A stretch of 64,000 nucleotides of DNA. Origin: Pseudomonas sp. sp1636. GTDB lineage: Bacteria > Pseudomonadota > Gammaproteobacteria > Pseudomonadales > Pseudomonadaceae. The notes below the pieces were generated by a model. That model ran no database searches. It saw nothing but the letters and a program-made list of their open reading frames with translations, and had not been told where the DNA came from. The position numbers and the translations under genes are program-made. Within the stretch, counting starts at the first letter, position 1. Every line of letters begins with the position of its first letter. Where the stretch lies: assembly GCF_030376615.1 (NCBI RefSeq), contig NZ_JARRAB010000005.1, positions 1 through 64,000 of the forward strand, written 5' to 3'. Positions 48,146 through 57,405 of this stretch are shown here, piece after piece.

Positions 48146-49522
48146 TTATTTGCCGTAGATCTGTTCCGGCAGCCAGGTAATCAGGCCGGGGAAGATGTAG
48201 GCAATCACCAACAACAACAGCTGGATCAGGATGAACGGCAGCACGCCCTTGTAGATGGTGCCGGTGGGTACCGACTGGGGCGTGACCCCGCGCAGGTAGA
48301 ACAGGGCGAAGCCGAACGGCGGGGTGAGGAAGGAGGTCTGCAGGTTCAGGGCGATCATCACCCCCAGCCAGACCGGATCCAGACCCATGGCCAGCAATAC
48401 CGGGCCGACAATCGGCACCACCACGAAGGTGATCTCGATGAAGTCGAGGATAAAGCCGAGCAGGAAGATCACCGCCATCACCAGGAAGAAGGCGCCGAGT
48501 ACCCCGCCGGGTAGCTGGGCGAAGATGTCCTCGATCATGACCTCGCCGCCGAAGCCGCGGAACACCAGGGAAAACAGCGAGGCGCCGATCAGGATCAGGA
48601 ACACCATGGCGCTGATTTCGGTGGTGCCGTAGGCCACTTCACGCAACTGGCCGAAGTTCAGCTGGCCTTTGTACAAGGCCAGCAGCATGGCGCCCAGCGC
48701 GCCGAGGGCGGCCGCTTCGGTGGGGGTGGCGTAACCGGCGAGGATCGAGCCGAGCACCGCGCCGATCAGCAACAGCGGCGGCAGCAGCGCGTTGATCAGC
48801 TTGCCCCACTCGATCGGGCCGAGTTCTTCCTGGGGCAGCGCCGGCAGCTTCTTCGGTTGGAAGATGGCCACGCCGATGATGTAGAGGATGTACAGGCCGA
48901 CCAGCAGCAGGCCGGGCAGCAGTGCGCCGACGAACAGGTCGCCGACCGAGACGGTTTTCGGCGAGAAGATGCCCAGCTTCAACTGCGCCTGCTGATAGGC
49001 GCTGGACATCACGTCGCCGAGCAACACCAGCACGATCGACGGTGGAATGATCTGCCCCAGGGTGCCGGTGGCGGCCAGGGTGCCGGTCGCCACGGCCGGA
49101 TCGTAACCGCGCCGGAGCATGGTCGGCAGGGCCAGCAGGCCCATGGTCACCACGGTGGCACCGACGATGCCGGTACTGGCGGCGAGCAGCGCGCCGACCA
49201 CGCACACGGAAATCGCCAGGCCGCCGCGCAGGGTGCCGAACAGCCGCGACATGGATTCGAGCAGGTCTTCGGCGACCCGCGATTTCTCCAGCATCACCCC
49301 CATAAACACGAACAACGGCACCGCCAGCATGGTCTGGTTGTTCATGATGCCGAACAGGCGGTTGGGCAGGGCGCTCAGGTAACCGCCATCGAAGGTGCCG
49401 GTGAGCATGCCGATACCGGCAAACAGCAGGGACACGCCACCGAGGGTGAAGGCCACCGGGTAGCCGGCCATCAAGGCCGCGCAGATGCTGATGAACAGCA
49501 GGATCGCCATTAACTCAACCAT
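48146..49522 (-). CDS. dctM: TRAP transporter large permease (DctM)
   Basis: The 458-residue integral membrane protein has about 12 hydrophobic segments and the DctM pattern: PVAFTLGGVSLLFAGIG near the start, PLFVFMGVMLEKS (about 70-82), GLLALPTMLRRGYDPAVATGTLAATGTLGQIIPPS (about 125-160) and GYATPTEAAALGALGAM (about 263-279). It is the sodium-coupled transport subunit. The start overlaps the small-permease gene by 8 bp. Confidence 0.96.
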   Translation of the reverse strand: MVELMAILLFISICAALMAGYPVAFTLGGVSLLFAGIGMLTGTFDGGYLSALPNRLFGIMNNQTMLAVPLFVFMGVMLEKSRVAEDLLESMSRLFGTLRGGLAISVCVVGALLAASTGIVGATVVTMGLLALPTMLRRGYDPAVATGTLAATGTLGQIIPPSIVLVLLGDVMSSAYQQAQLKLGIFSPKTVSVGDLFVGALLPGLLLVGLYILYIIGVAIFQPKKLPALPQEELGPIEWGKLINALLPPLLLIGAVLGSILAGYATPTEAAALGALGAMLLALYKGQLNFGQLREVAYGTTEISAMVFLILIGASLFSLVFRGFGGEVMIEDIFAQLPGGVLGAFFLVMAVIFLLGFILDFIEITFVVVPIVGPVLLAMGLDPVWLGVMIALNLQTSFLTPPFGFALFYLRGVTPQSVPTGTIYKGVLPFILIQLLLLVIAYIFPGLITWLPEQIYGK

Positions 49523-50060
49523 GCTTCACCTCCGGCCCAGGCAGGCGACCGCTGAGGATGTAGGCGGATTTGATCAAGTCGGAGATTCCTTGCAGCACCA
49601 GGCTGAACACCAGCACCAGGATGATGCTCTTCTGTAGATAAACGAACTTCAGACCGCCCGACTCGCTCGAGCCTTCCAGGGTTTTCCAGGAGTTGCCCAC
49701 GTAATCCCAGCTGCTCCAACCGAGGAACAGGCATACGGGGAGGAGAAACAGCAGGTTGCCGAAAATTTCCACCAGCGCTTGGCGGCGGGGGCTGAACCCC
49801 TGGTAGAAAATATCCACGCGGACATGGCCGTTGCGCTGCAACACCCAGGCCGCGGCACCCATGAATACCAGGGCGTGGGCGTAGAGAACGGCTTCCTGCA
49901 ACGCCGTGGCGCCAATGCCGAAGCCATAGCGCAACACCACCACGGTCGCGGTGCCGATCACCAGAAACAGGGTGAGCCAGGCGCAGGCCTTGCCAAAGCC
50001 GGCATTGATCGCGTCGAGCAGGCGCGCTAAGCCGAGCAAGGGAGGGGGACGATTCGACAT
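49515..50060 (-). CDS. dctQ: TRAP transporter small permease (DctQ)
   Basis: The 181-residue protein has four membrane helices (about 28-50, 63-80, 98-117 and 143-165) and the DctQ features EAVLYAHALVFMGAAAWVLQRNGHVRVD. It forms the membrane complex with DctM and is needed for transport with the binding protein encoded divergently at 50251. Confidence 0.94.
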   Translation of the reverse strand: MSNRPPPLLGLARLLDAINAGFGKACAWLTLFLVIGTATVVVLRYGFGIGATALQEAVLYAHALVFMGAAAWVLQRNGHVRVDIFYQGFSPRRQALVEIFGNLLFLLPVCLFLGWSSWDYVGNSWKTLEGSSESGGLKFVYLQKSIILVLVFSLVLQGISDLIKSAYILSGRLPGPEVKHG

Positions 50061-50134
50061 GGCAGATCCTTATTGTTATAGCCAGCAAAGCCCGTGATTC
50101 TAGGCGGGGGGGTGATTGCGTCGCAACCGGCAGT

Positions 50135-50148
50135 ACTACGTACGTAGT
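50135..50148. promoter_or_regulatory. 14-bp palindrome in the divergent TRAP promoter region
   Basis: ACTACGTACGTAGT is a perfect palindrome centred in the 190-bp space between the divergent dctQM and dctP genes. TACGTA cores are typical of LuxR/NarL-type response regulator sites, so this is a candidate operator controlling both units. A further TAGTCGCTACG lies adjacent. Confidence 0.45.
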
Positions 50149-50250
50149 CGCTACGCTTGAGGGGTGGAGAGTCCTGTGATACTCAACATATAGCTGAATA
50201 CCGGCGATCCCGGTGCTCAGATCATTAGTACAACAACAAGGAGTTATTAC

Positions 50251-51351
50251 ATGAAGCGTCGTCAGATTCTCGCGGCAGCGGGCGTAGGCCTTGCCGCCAG
50301 CGCATTGGCCGGTTGCAATAAAGAGGCTGAAACTGCCGCCAAGCCCCAAGAAGGTGCGAGTAGCGAGACTTTCAACTGGAAGATGGTCACTTCCTGGCCG
50401 AAGAATTTCCCTGGCGTTGGTGTCGGTGCCGAACGCTTTACCACGCTGGTCGATGAGATGAGCAATGGCCGCCTGAAAATCAAACTTTATGCGGCGGGCG
50501 AGTTGGTGCCGGCACTGGAAGTGTTCGATGCGGTTTCCCGCGGTACCGCCGAGATGGGCCATGGCGCGCCTTACTACTGGAAAGGCAAGGTGCCGGCTGC
50601 GCAGTTCTTCTGTGCCCTGCCGTTTGGCCCCAACGCCCAGGAAATGAATGCCTGGTTGCACAAGGGCGGCGGCCTCGAGCTGTGGGAAGAGGTCTACAAA
50701 CCCTTCGGCGTGCTGCCGATGGCCTGCGGCAACACTGGCGTGCAGACTGCCGGCTGGTTCAACAAGGAAATCAACAGTGTCGAGGACTTCCAGGGCCTGA
50801 AAATGCGCACCCCGGGCCTGGGCGGCGAAGTGCTGACCAAGATGGGCGGCACCGTGGTCAATATGCCGGCCGGCGAGATCTTCACCGCCATGCAGACCGG
50901 CGCCATCGACGCCACCGAGTGGATCGGCCCGTACAACGACCAGGCCCTGGGCCTGCACAAGGCGGCCAAGTACTACTACACCCCGGGCTGGCAGGAGCCG
51001 AGCGTGCTGTTCGAGCTGGACATCAACATCAAGGCCTGGGAAACCCTGCCGGCCGATCTGCAAGCCATCGTTCGTGCGGCCGCCCGCGATGTGAATGCTG
51101 ACATGCTCGATGACTATGACGCGCGCAACATGGAAGCCCTGGAGCAACTCAAGGGCGAGGGCGTGGACGTCCGCCGCCTGCCGGACGAGGTGCTGGCCAA
51201 GCTGAAAGAAGTGGCCGCCGAAGTGGTCGACGCCTCGGCCGCTGCCGATCCGGCGGCGAGCAAGGTGTGGGCGCAGCAGAAGGCTTATCTGCAGCGTCTG
51301 TACGACTACGCCGAAAGCAACGAGAAGGACATCTACAACATCCGCGGCTGA
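50251..51351 (+). CDS. dctP: TRAP transporter substrate-binding protein (DctP; TakP-like)
   Basis: The 366-residue protein has an N-terminal RRQIL twin-arginine-like motif followed by a lipobox LAGC (Cys22), so it may be a lipoprotein or Tat substrate. The TSWPKNFPGVGVGAERF start and the AGELVPALEVFDAVSRGTAEMGH, GNTGVQ.GGWFNKEINS and DATEWIGPYND blocks are those of the TakP group, which binds alpha-keto acids such as pyruvate. The ligand here is inferred only. AAGGAG precedes the ATG; a good terminator follows. Confidence 0.93.
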   Translation: MKRRQILAAAGVGLAASALAGCNKEAETAAKPQEGASSETFNWKMVTSWPKNFPGVGVGAERFTTLVDEMSNGRLKIKLYAAGELVPALEVFDAVSRGTAEMGHGAPYYWKGKVPAAQFFCALPFGPNAQEMNAWLHKGGGLELWEEVYKPFGVLPMACGNTGVQTAGWFNKEINSVEDFQGLKMRTPGLGGEVLTKMGGTVVNMPAGEIFTAMQTGAIDATEWIGPYNDQALGLHKAAKYYYTPGWQEPSVLFELDINIKAWETLPADLQAIVRAAARDVNADMLDDYDARNMEALEQLKGEGVDVRRLPDEVLAKLKEVAAEVVDASAAADPAASKVWAQQKAYLQRLYDYAESNEKDIYNIRG

Positions 51352-51380
51352 CTCTTCGCGCAAGAAGAGCGCGCAACTAG

Positions 51381-51405
51381 AACGCCGGCTCTCGAGCCGG
51401 CGTTT
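51381..51405 (+). terminator. Terminator after dctP
   Basis: AACGCCGGCTC pairs with GAGCCGGCGTT (loop TC) and is followed by T and a weak T-rich stretch. It starts 29 bp after the dctP stop. Confidence 0.7.
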
Positions 51406-51454
51406 GCGTATCTGCTGTCCGGTTTTTTCGCGCGGAGAAGGCGTAGGTGATGGT

Positions 51455-51495
51455 TCGGTAGGATGGGGCGGGCTGCGCTCGACATCCTACGGTTA
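51455..51495. repeat. Short inverted repeat (GTAGGATG type)
   Basis: GTAGGATG (about 51459-51466) and CATCCTAC (about 51483-51490) flank a GC-rich core. Such short elements recur in Pseudomonas intergenic DNA. It sits between the dctP terminator and the convergent thioesterase gene. Confidence 0.4.
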
Positions 51496-51525
51496 GCAGC
51501 CCGCAGGAGGGATCGAGTTGTGGCC

Positions 51526-51930
51526 TCAGCGGCGTGCCGGTACCGGACGGGTACGGCCGCTGCCGTCGATGGCGACGAAGACGAACACCGCCTCGGTAAC
51601 CTTGCGCCATTCGCTGGACAGCGGGTCGTCGCTCCACACCTCGACCAGCATCTGGATCGAGCTGCGACCGATCTCGAGAGCCTGGGTGTAAAAGGACAGT
51701 TGCGCGCCCACGGCGACCGGCACCAGAAAAGCCATGCGATCGATTGCCACCGTTGCCACGCGGCCACCGGCGACCTTGCTGGCCATGGCAGTACCGGCCA
51801 AATCCATTTGCGATACCAGCCAGCCACCGTAGATGTCGCCGAAACCATTGGTTTCGCGTGGTAGCGCGGTGATCTGTAAGGCCAGATCGCCTTGGGGTAT
51901 CGGATCATCCTGTTCGAAGTCGTCGTTCAT
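51526..51930 (-). CDS. Acyl-CoA thioesterase, hotdog fold (YciA-like)
   Basis: The 134-residue protein from ATG 51930 has the hotdog core with ETNGFGDIYGGWLVSQMDLAGTAMA (N/D-rich loop and central helix), VATVAIDRMAFLVPVAVGAQLSFY and VTEAVFVFVAIDG. This layout is shared with YciA-type hydrolases of acyl-CoA. An upstream in-frame ATG at 52077 would add 49 residues that look non-coding. The gene converges on dctP. Confidence 0.88.
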   Translation of the reverse strand: MNDDFEQDDPIPQGDLALQITALPRETNGFGDIYGGWLVSQMDLAGTAMASKVAGGRVATVAIDRMAFLVPVAVGAQLSFYTQALEIGRSSIQMLVEVWSDDPLSSEWRKVTEAVFVFVAIDGSGRTRPVPARR

Positions 51931-52122
51931 CTCGAGTACGGCTCGCGGCGCGGTTGTTGTTATGGCTACGCAAGGGCTGCTTGCAGCCGCCTGCAGGCCC
52001 GCAAGGGTGCGGGTTTGATGAGTATACCGACTGAACGGTCGCTGAGCGACCATGGCGCTTGGCCGCTCGCCCGGCAAGGTTCGGCATGGCCGGCGGCGGC
52101 AAAGCGCCCGGCATTCATCTAA

Positions 52123-52140
52123 CTGTCACATTGATTTCAT
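52123..52140 (+). promoter_or_regulatory. Pho box upstream of pstS
   Basis: CTGTCAC-ATTG-ATTTCAT matches the PhoB site pattern of two CTGTCAT-like 7-mers spaced by 4 bp; the first half is strong, the second weaker. It lies 71 bp upstream of the pstS ATG, so expression under phosphate starvation is expected. Confidence 0.75.
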
Positions 52141-52210
52141 AGATTGGTCACAGGGGCTGCAGATACTTGGGCTCGTTCAATTCAACCCTGAATTCTGCTA
52201 GGAGCAAGGC

Positions 52211-53179
52211 ATGAAACTTAAGCGTTTGATGGCGGCCATGACTTTCGTCGCCGCTGGCGTCGCCGCCGCCACTGCGGTTGCCGCTGTCGACTCGGCTCTG
52301 CCGACCTATGAAAAGACCTCCGGCGTGTCGGGCAACCTGTCCAGCGTCGGTTCCGACTCGTTGGCCAACCTGATGACCCTGTGGGCGGAAGAGTTCAAGA
52401 AGAACTACCCGAACGTCAACATCCAGATCCAGGCCGCCGGTTCCTCCACCGCGCCGCCGGCGATGACCGAAGGCACCGCCAACATGGGGCCGATGAGCCG
52501 CGCCATGAAGGACAGCGAGATCCAGGCCTTCGAGCAGAAGTATGGCTACAAGCCGACCGCTATTCCGGTGGCCATCGATGCCCTGGCGGTATTCGTGCAC
52601 AAGGACAACCCGATCAAGAGCCTGTCGATCGAGCAAGTCGATGCGATCTTCTCCAGCACCCGCCTGTGCGGTGGCGCCAGCGACATCAAGACCTGGGGCG
52701 ATCTGGGCCTGAGCGGCGAGTGGGCGGCCAAACCGCTGCAGCTGTTCGGGCGTAACTCGGTGTCCGGCACCTACGGTTACTTCAAGGAAGAAGCGCTGTG
52801 CAAAGGCGACTTCAAGGCCAACGTCAACGAGCAGCCGGGTTCGGCCTCCGTGGTGCAGTCGATCTCCAGCACCCTGAACGCCATCGGTTATTCGGGCATC
52901 GGCTACAAGACCTCCAGCGTGCGGGCTGTGCCGCTGTCGAAGAAAGGCGGCGAAGCCTTCGAAGCCAACGAAGTCAACGCCTTGGCTGGCAAGTTCCCGC
53001 TGGCGCGTTTCTTCTACGTGTATGTCAACAAGGCGCCGAACAAGGCCCTCAGCCCGCTGGACGCCGAGTTCGTCAAGCTGGTGCTGTCCAAGCAAGGCCA
53101 GGAAGTGGTGGTCAAGGATGGCTACATCCCGCTGCCGAGCAAAGTGGTTGAGAAGACCATGAAGGAACTGGGCCTGTAA
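52211..53179 (+). CDS. pstS: Periplasmic phosphate-binding protein PstS
   Basis: PstS captures phosphate for the PstSCAB importer. The 322-residue protein has a signal peptide (residues 1-25) and the phosphate-site motifs: [22 protein letters not shown] and [25 protein letters not shown] precedes the start. A Pho box lies upstream and a strong terminator between it and pstC allows much higher PstS than permease levels. Confidence 0.96.
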   Translation: MKLKRLMAAMTFVAAGVAAATAVAAVDSALPTYEKTSGVSGNLSSVGSDSLANLMTLWAEEFKKNYPNVNIQIQAAGSSTAPPAMTEGTANMGPMSRAMKDSEIQAFEQKYGYKPTAIPVAIDALAVFVHKDNPIKSLSIEQVDAIFSSTRLCGGASDIKTWGDLGLSGEWAAKPLQLFGRNSVSGTYGYFKEEALCKGDFKANVNEQPGSASVVQSISSTLNAIGYSGIGYKTSSVRAVPLSKKGGEAFEANEVNALAGKFPLARFFYVYVNKAPNKALSPLDAEFVKLVLSKQGQEVVVKDGYIPLPSKVVEKTMKELGL

Positions 53180-53215
53180 GCACCCGGTTGTACTGGCAGG
53201 GACGCCAGGTGGGTA

Positions 53216-53256
53216 GCGACGCCCGCCGCTCGGAGAGAGCGGCGGGCGTCGCTTTG
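53216..53256 (+). terminator. Strong terminator between pstS and pstC
   Basis: Sixteen-base arms pair perfectly (GCGACGCCCGCCGCTC at 53216-53231 and its complement at 53237-53252) around GGAGA, followed by TTTG. It ends most pstS messages before pstC. Confidence 0.8.
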
Positions 53257-53264
53257 TCAGCGTG

Positions 53265-53282
53265 CTGTAACTTTTCTGTCAC
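53265..53282 (+). promoter_or_regulatory. Pho box upstream of pstC
   Basis: CTGTAAC-TTTT-CTGTCAC is a close match to the tandem PhoB half-sites. It lies just after the pstS terminator and about 80 bp before the pstC start, so pstCAB has its own PhoB promoter. Confidence 0.8.
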
Positions 53283-53360
53283 ACAAGCCGGCTAGATTAT
53301 CCAGCCTGTGCCACGAATGAAATTACGGCGCGCTCATGGCCGCGCAGAGACGCTCTTACT

Positions 53361-55646
53361 ATGAATGACCTGGCTCGTGAAACCGTGACCGCCTCGCCCA
53401 AGTCCCTGAGGCTGGACTTCAATACGCCGGCCTTGCTGCGCAAGCGGCGCCTGCGGGCGCTGAAGGATCGCCTGGCCCGTTGGGCTGTCTCCATCGGCGG
53501 CCTGGCGGTGCTGGGCGCCATTACCCTGATCTTCTTCTACCTGGGCTATATCGTCTTGCCGATGTTCCAGGGGGCCGAGCTCGCGGCTCGCCAGCCGCTG
53601 CAGCCAGCCTGGTTGGCGCAAGCTGGCCAGCCATTGCTGATGGCGGTGGAGGAGCAGAACCGGGTGGCCATGCGCCTCAATGACCGCGGTCAGGTGCAGT
53701 TCTTCGATGCCGAGAGTATGGCCCTGCTGAACGTGGCAACCCTGCCGCTGCCGGCCGATAGCCGGGTCGTCTCGGTTGCCCAGGATCAGCCGGGCAGCAA
53801 TCGGGTGGCCCTGGGGCTGTCCAACGGCCAGGTGCTGGTGTTCGAGCATGCCTACCCGGTCAGTTACCCGAACGACGTGAAAACCATTACTCCGCGGATC
53901 GAATACCCGTTCGGCGAAGCGGCGATCAGTCTCGACGAGCAAGGCCGTGCGCTGGATCACATAGGCGTCAGCCTGAACGGCGGCACCCTGCTGCTGGCCG
54001 GCTCCTCCGGCAGCGAACTGCAGGTGCTGAGCCTCGGCCGCGAAGAAAACCTGATGACCGGCGAGGTAAGCCTCAGCGAGGAGCGCATCGTCCTGCCGCA
54101 GATCGCCGAGCCGATCAAGGCGCTGATCGTCGACCCGCGCCATCAGTGGCTGTATGTGATCAACGGCCGCGCCACGGCGGACGTGTTCAGCCTGCGTACC
54201 AAGGCGCTGAACGGTCGCTACAAGCTGCTCAGCGATGGCGCCACCGACGTCACCCATGCCACCGCGCTGCTGGGCGGCATCTCGCTGATGATCGGCGACA
54301 GCAAGGGCGCCATCCAGCAGTGGTTCATGGTTCGCGACGAGGACGGCAAGCAGTACCTGAAGTCCATTCGTCGCTTCCAGATGGGCAACAGCGCCATCAC
54401 CCAGATTCTCCCGGAAGAGCGGCGCAAGGGCTTCATGGCCCTGGATGCCAGCGGCAACCTGGGCATCTTCCACAGCACCGCGCACCGCACCCTGCTGGTC
54501 GAGCCGGTGGCCGCCGGGGCCGCCCTGGCCGGTTTGTCGCCGCGGGCCGACCGTGTGTTGCTCGAGGCGCAGGGGCAACTGCAGCGTCTGCTGATCGATA
54601 ACCCGCACCCGGAAGTGTCCTGGAGCTCGCTGTGGGGCAAGGTCTGGTACGAGAACTACGATCAGCCGGATTACATCTGGCAGTCGACCTCGGCCAGCAC
54701 CGACAACGAACCCAAGCTGAGCCTCGCGCCGCTGGCCTTCGGCACCCTGAAAGCGGCGTTCTACGCCATGCTGCTGGCGGCGCCGCTGGCGATTGCCGCG
54801 GCCATCTACACCGCCTATTTCATGGCCCCGGCCATGCGCGGCAAGATCAAACCGGTGATCGAGCTGATGGAAGCGTTGCCGACGGTGATCCTCGGCTTCT
54901 TCGCCGGCCTGTTCCTCGCCCCCTATGTCGAGGGCCACCTGCCGGGCATCTTCAGCCTGCTGATCTTCACCCCGATCGGCATCCTGCTGGCCGGTTTCGC
55001 CTGGAGCCGCCTGCCCGAGTCGGTTCGCCTGTGCGTGCCGGATGGCTGGGAAGCGGCGCTGCTGATTCCGGTGATCCTGCTGGTCGGCGTCGTGTCCCTG
55101 GGCATGAGCGGCCACCTGGAAGTCTGGTTGTTCGAGGGCAACATGCGCAGCTGGCTGAGCAATGACCTGGGCATCCCGTTCGACCAGCGCAACGCCCTGG
55201 TGGTCGGCCTGGCCATGGGCTTCGCGGTGATCCCGACGATCTACTCGATTGCCGAAGACGCGGTGTTCAGCGTGCCGAAGAGCCTGACCTTCGGTTCCCT
55301 GGCCCTCGGTGCGACGCCCTGGCAGACCCTGACGCGGGTGGTCATCCTCACCGCCAGCCCGGGCATCTTCTCGGCGGTGATGATCGGCATGGGCCGCGCC
55401 GTGGGCGAAACCATGATCGTGCTGATGGCCACCGGCAACACCGCGATCATGGACATGAACATCTTCGAGGGCCTGCGCACCCTGGCCGCCAACGTGGCGG
55501 TGGAAATGCCCGAATCGGCGGTGGGCGGCACCCATTACCGGGTGCTGTTCCTCTCGGCCCTGGTGCTACTGACGTTCACCTTTGTCATGAACACGCTCGC
55601 GGAACTGGTGCGCCAGCGTCTGCGCGTCAAGTACGCGTCGCTCTAA
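53361..55646 (+). CDS. pstC: Phosphate ABC transporter permease PstC (long form)
   Basis: The 761-residue permease is more than twice the size of the E. coli protein, as usual in Pseudomonas. An N-terminal helix (about 42-68) is followed by a periplasmic region of about 340 residues with beta-propeller-like repeats, then the ABC permease core (about 450-755) with the EAA-type loop FGSLALGATPWQTLTRVVI. The role of the periplasmic part is unknown. Its own Pho box lies upstream; pstA follows after 15 bp. Confidence 0.94.
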   Translation: MNDLARETVTASPKSLRLDFNTPALLRKRRLRALKDRLARWAVSIGGLAVLGAITLIFFYLGYIVLPMFQGAELAARQPLQPAWLAQAGQPLLMAVEEQNRVAMRLNDRGQVQFFDAESMALLNVATLPLPADSRVVSVAQDQPGSNRVALGLSNGQVLVFEHAYPVSYPNDVKTITPRIEYPFGEAAISLDEQGRALDHIGVSLNGGTLLLAGSSGSELQVLSLGREENLMTGEVSLSEERIVLPQIAEPIKALIVDPRHQWLYVINGRATADVFSLRTKALNGRYKLLSDGATDVTHATALLGGISLMIGDSKGAIQQWFMVRDEDGKQYLKSIRRFQMGNSAITQILPEERRKGFMALDASGNLGIFHSTAHRTLLVEPVAAGAALAGLSPRADRVLLEAQGQLQRLLIDNPHPEVSWSSLWGKVWYENYDQPDYIWQSTSASTDNEPKLSLAPLAFGTLKAAFYAMLLAAPLAIAAAIYTAYFMAPAMRGKIKPVIELMEALPTVILGFFAGLFLAPYVEGHLPGIFSLLIFTPIGILLAGFAWSRLPESVRLCVPDGWEAALLIPVILLVGVVSLGMSGHLEVWLFEGNMRSWLSNDLGIPFDQRNALVVGLAMGFAVIPTIYSIAEDAVFSVPKSLTFGSLALGATPWQTLTRVVILTASPGIFSAVMIGMGRAVGETMIVLMATGNTAIMDMNIFEGLRTLAANVAVEMPESAVGGTHYRVLFLSALVLLTFTFVMNTLAELVRQRLRVKYASL

Positions 55647-55661
55647 GGCTCTGGAAGGTAT

Positions 55662-57338
55662 ATGTCCGTGAAAAACAACTCCGTAAAAGCCTGGGTTAAA
55701 AGCGGTTCGCCGTGGATCTGGATGAACGCCGGCGCGGTGTCCATCGCCGTGATCATGACCCTGGGTCTGCTCGCCGTGATCGCCAGCCGTGGCCTCGCCC
55801 ACTTCTGGCCGGCCGACATCGTCGAAGCCGACTACCGGGTGCCTGGCCAGGAAAGCAAGGTGATGGCCGGCGAGATCACCCAGGTCGAAGAGATCCCGCG
55901 CGCGCGCCTGGCCGCGTCCGGCTTGCCGGTGGCAGCCGAAGGTGGCGAGTTCATGACCCGCGAGCTGTTCAAGGTGGGTAACCGTGACCTCTACGGCGCC
56001 GACTTCAACTGGGTGGTAGGCGAGTGGCTGAGCAACCAGCGCACCCCGCAAACCCTCACGGCATTCGAGCGCCGCGAATGGGGCAACCTCTACGGCTACC
56101 TGGTCAACGTCAAGCAAAACGGCCAACTGGTCGCCGAGGGCGATGGCGCCTGGGAGGCCCTGCAGGAGCGTCTGGCGCGGGTCGACGAGTTGCATGCGCA
56201 AGTGGTGCGCCTGGAAAAGAAAGACATCGGCCGGATCAATGCCGGGCTCGAGCGGATTCGCCTGCAAACCCGCAAGCTGGAACTACAGGGCCGGCTGGAT
56301 GCGCAGGCCCAGGCGGATCTGGATCTGGATCGGGCGCAGTGGGACGCCGAGTACAAGGTGCTGGAAACCCAGCTGGTGGCGCTCTACGCGGCCTTCAACC
56401 GCGACAGCGCCACGCTGCGCACCGCCGATGGCCGCGAGGTCGAGCTGAGTTTGGGCAAGGTGGTGCGGGCCTATCGGCCGAATGCCATGTCGACCCTCGG
56501 CAAGCTGCAGTTCTATGGCGCCAAGCTGTGGGAGTTCGTCAGCGACGATCCGCGCGAGGCCAATACCGAAGGTGGCATCTTCCCGGCGATCTTCGGCACC
56601 GTGATGATGACCCTGATCATGGCGGTGATAGTCACCCCGTTCGGCGTGGTGGCGGCCATCTACCTGCGCGAATACGCCAAGCAGGGGCCATTGACCCGGG
56701 TGATCCGCATCGCGGTGAACAACCTGGCGGGCGTGCCGGCCATCGTTTACGGGGTATTCGGCCTGGGTTTCTTCGTCTATGTGCTGGGCGGCTCGATCGA
56801 CCGCCTGTTCTTCCCCGAGGCCGCGCCGGCGCCGACCTTCGGTACCCCGGGCCTGCTCTGGGCCTCGCTGACCCTGGCGCTGCTCGCCGTGCCGGTGGTG
56901 ATAGTCGCCACCGAAGAAGGCCTGGCGCGGATTCCGCGAGCGCTGCGCGAAGGTTCCCTGGCGCTCGGCGCGACCAAGATCGAGACGCTCTGGCGGGTGG
57001 TGCTGCCGATGGCCAGCCCGGCGATGATGACCGGCCTGATCCTCGCCGTGGCCCGCGCCGCCGGCGAAGTGGCGCCGCTGATGCTGGTCGGCGTGGTCAA
57101 GCTGGCGCCCTCGCTGCCGGTGGACGGCAACTACCCGTATTTGCACCTGGATCAGAAGATCATGCACCTGGGTTTCCATATCTACGACGTCGGCTTCCAG
57201 AGCCCCAACGTCGAGGCCGCGCGGCCGCTGGTCTACGCCACCGCGCTGCTGTTGGTGCTGGTAATCGCGGTGCTGAACCTCACGGCGGTGTTCATGCGTA
57301 ACCGCCTGCGCGAGAAGTACAAGGCGCTGGATCACTAA
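55662..57338 (+). CDS. pstA: Phosphate ABC transporter permease PstA (long form)
   Basis: The 558-residue protein has an N-terminal helix (about 23-45), a periplasmic/coiled-coil insertion (about 50-290, with an Arg/Glu/Leu-rich helix at 165-230), and a permease core (about 300-555) with the EAA loop EGSLALGATKIETLWRVVLP. It pairs with PstC to form the phosphate channel. Same operon as pstC and pstB. Confidence 0.94.
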   Translation: MSVKNNSVKAWVKSGSPWIWMNAGAVSIAVIMTLGLLAVIASRGLAHFWPADIVEADYRVPGQESKVMAGEITQVEEIPRARLAASGLPVAAEGGEFMTRELFKVGNRDLYGADFNWVVGEWLSNQRTPQTLTAFERREWGNLYGYLVNVKQNGQLVAEGDGAWEALQERLARVDELHAQVVRLEKKDIGRINAGLERIRLQTRKLELQGRLDAQAQADLDLDRAQWDAEYKVLETQLVALYAAFNRDSATLRTADGREVELSLGKVVRAYRPNAMSTLGKLQFYGAKLWEFVSDDPREANTEGGIFPAIFGTVMMTLIMAVIVTPFGVVAAIYLREYAKQGPLTRVIRIAVNNLAGVPAIVYGVFGLGFFVYVLGGSIDRLFFPEAAPAPTFGTPGLLWASLTLALLAVPVVIVATEEGLARIPRALREGSLALGATKIETLWRVVLPMASPAMMTGLILAVARAAGEVAPLMLVGVVKLAPSLPVDGNYPYLHLDQKIMHLGFHIYDVGFQSPNVEAARPLVYATALLLVLVIAVLNLTAVFMRNRLREKYKALDH

Positions 57339-57405
57339 ATCCTTTTACTTGGCTGCCACAGTGGCGGCCAACGTGATAACGAATTGTTAGCGTAGGGAGC
57401 ATCCC

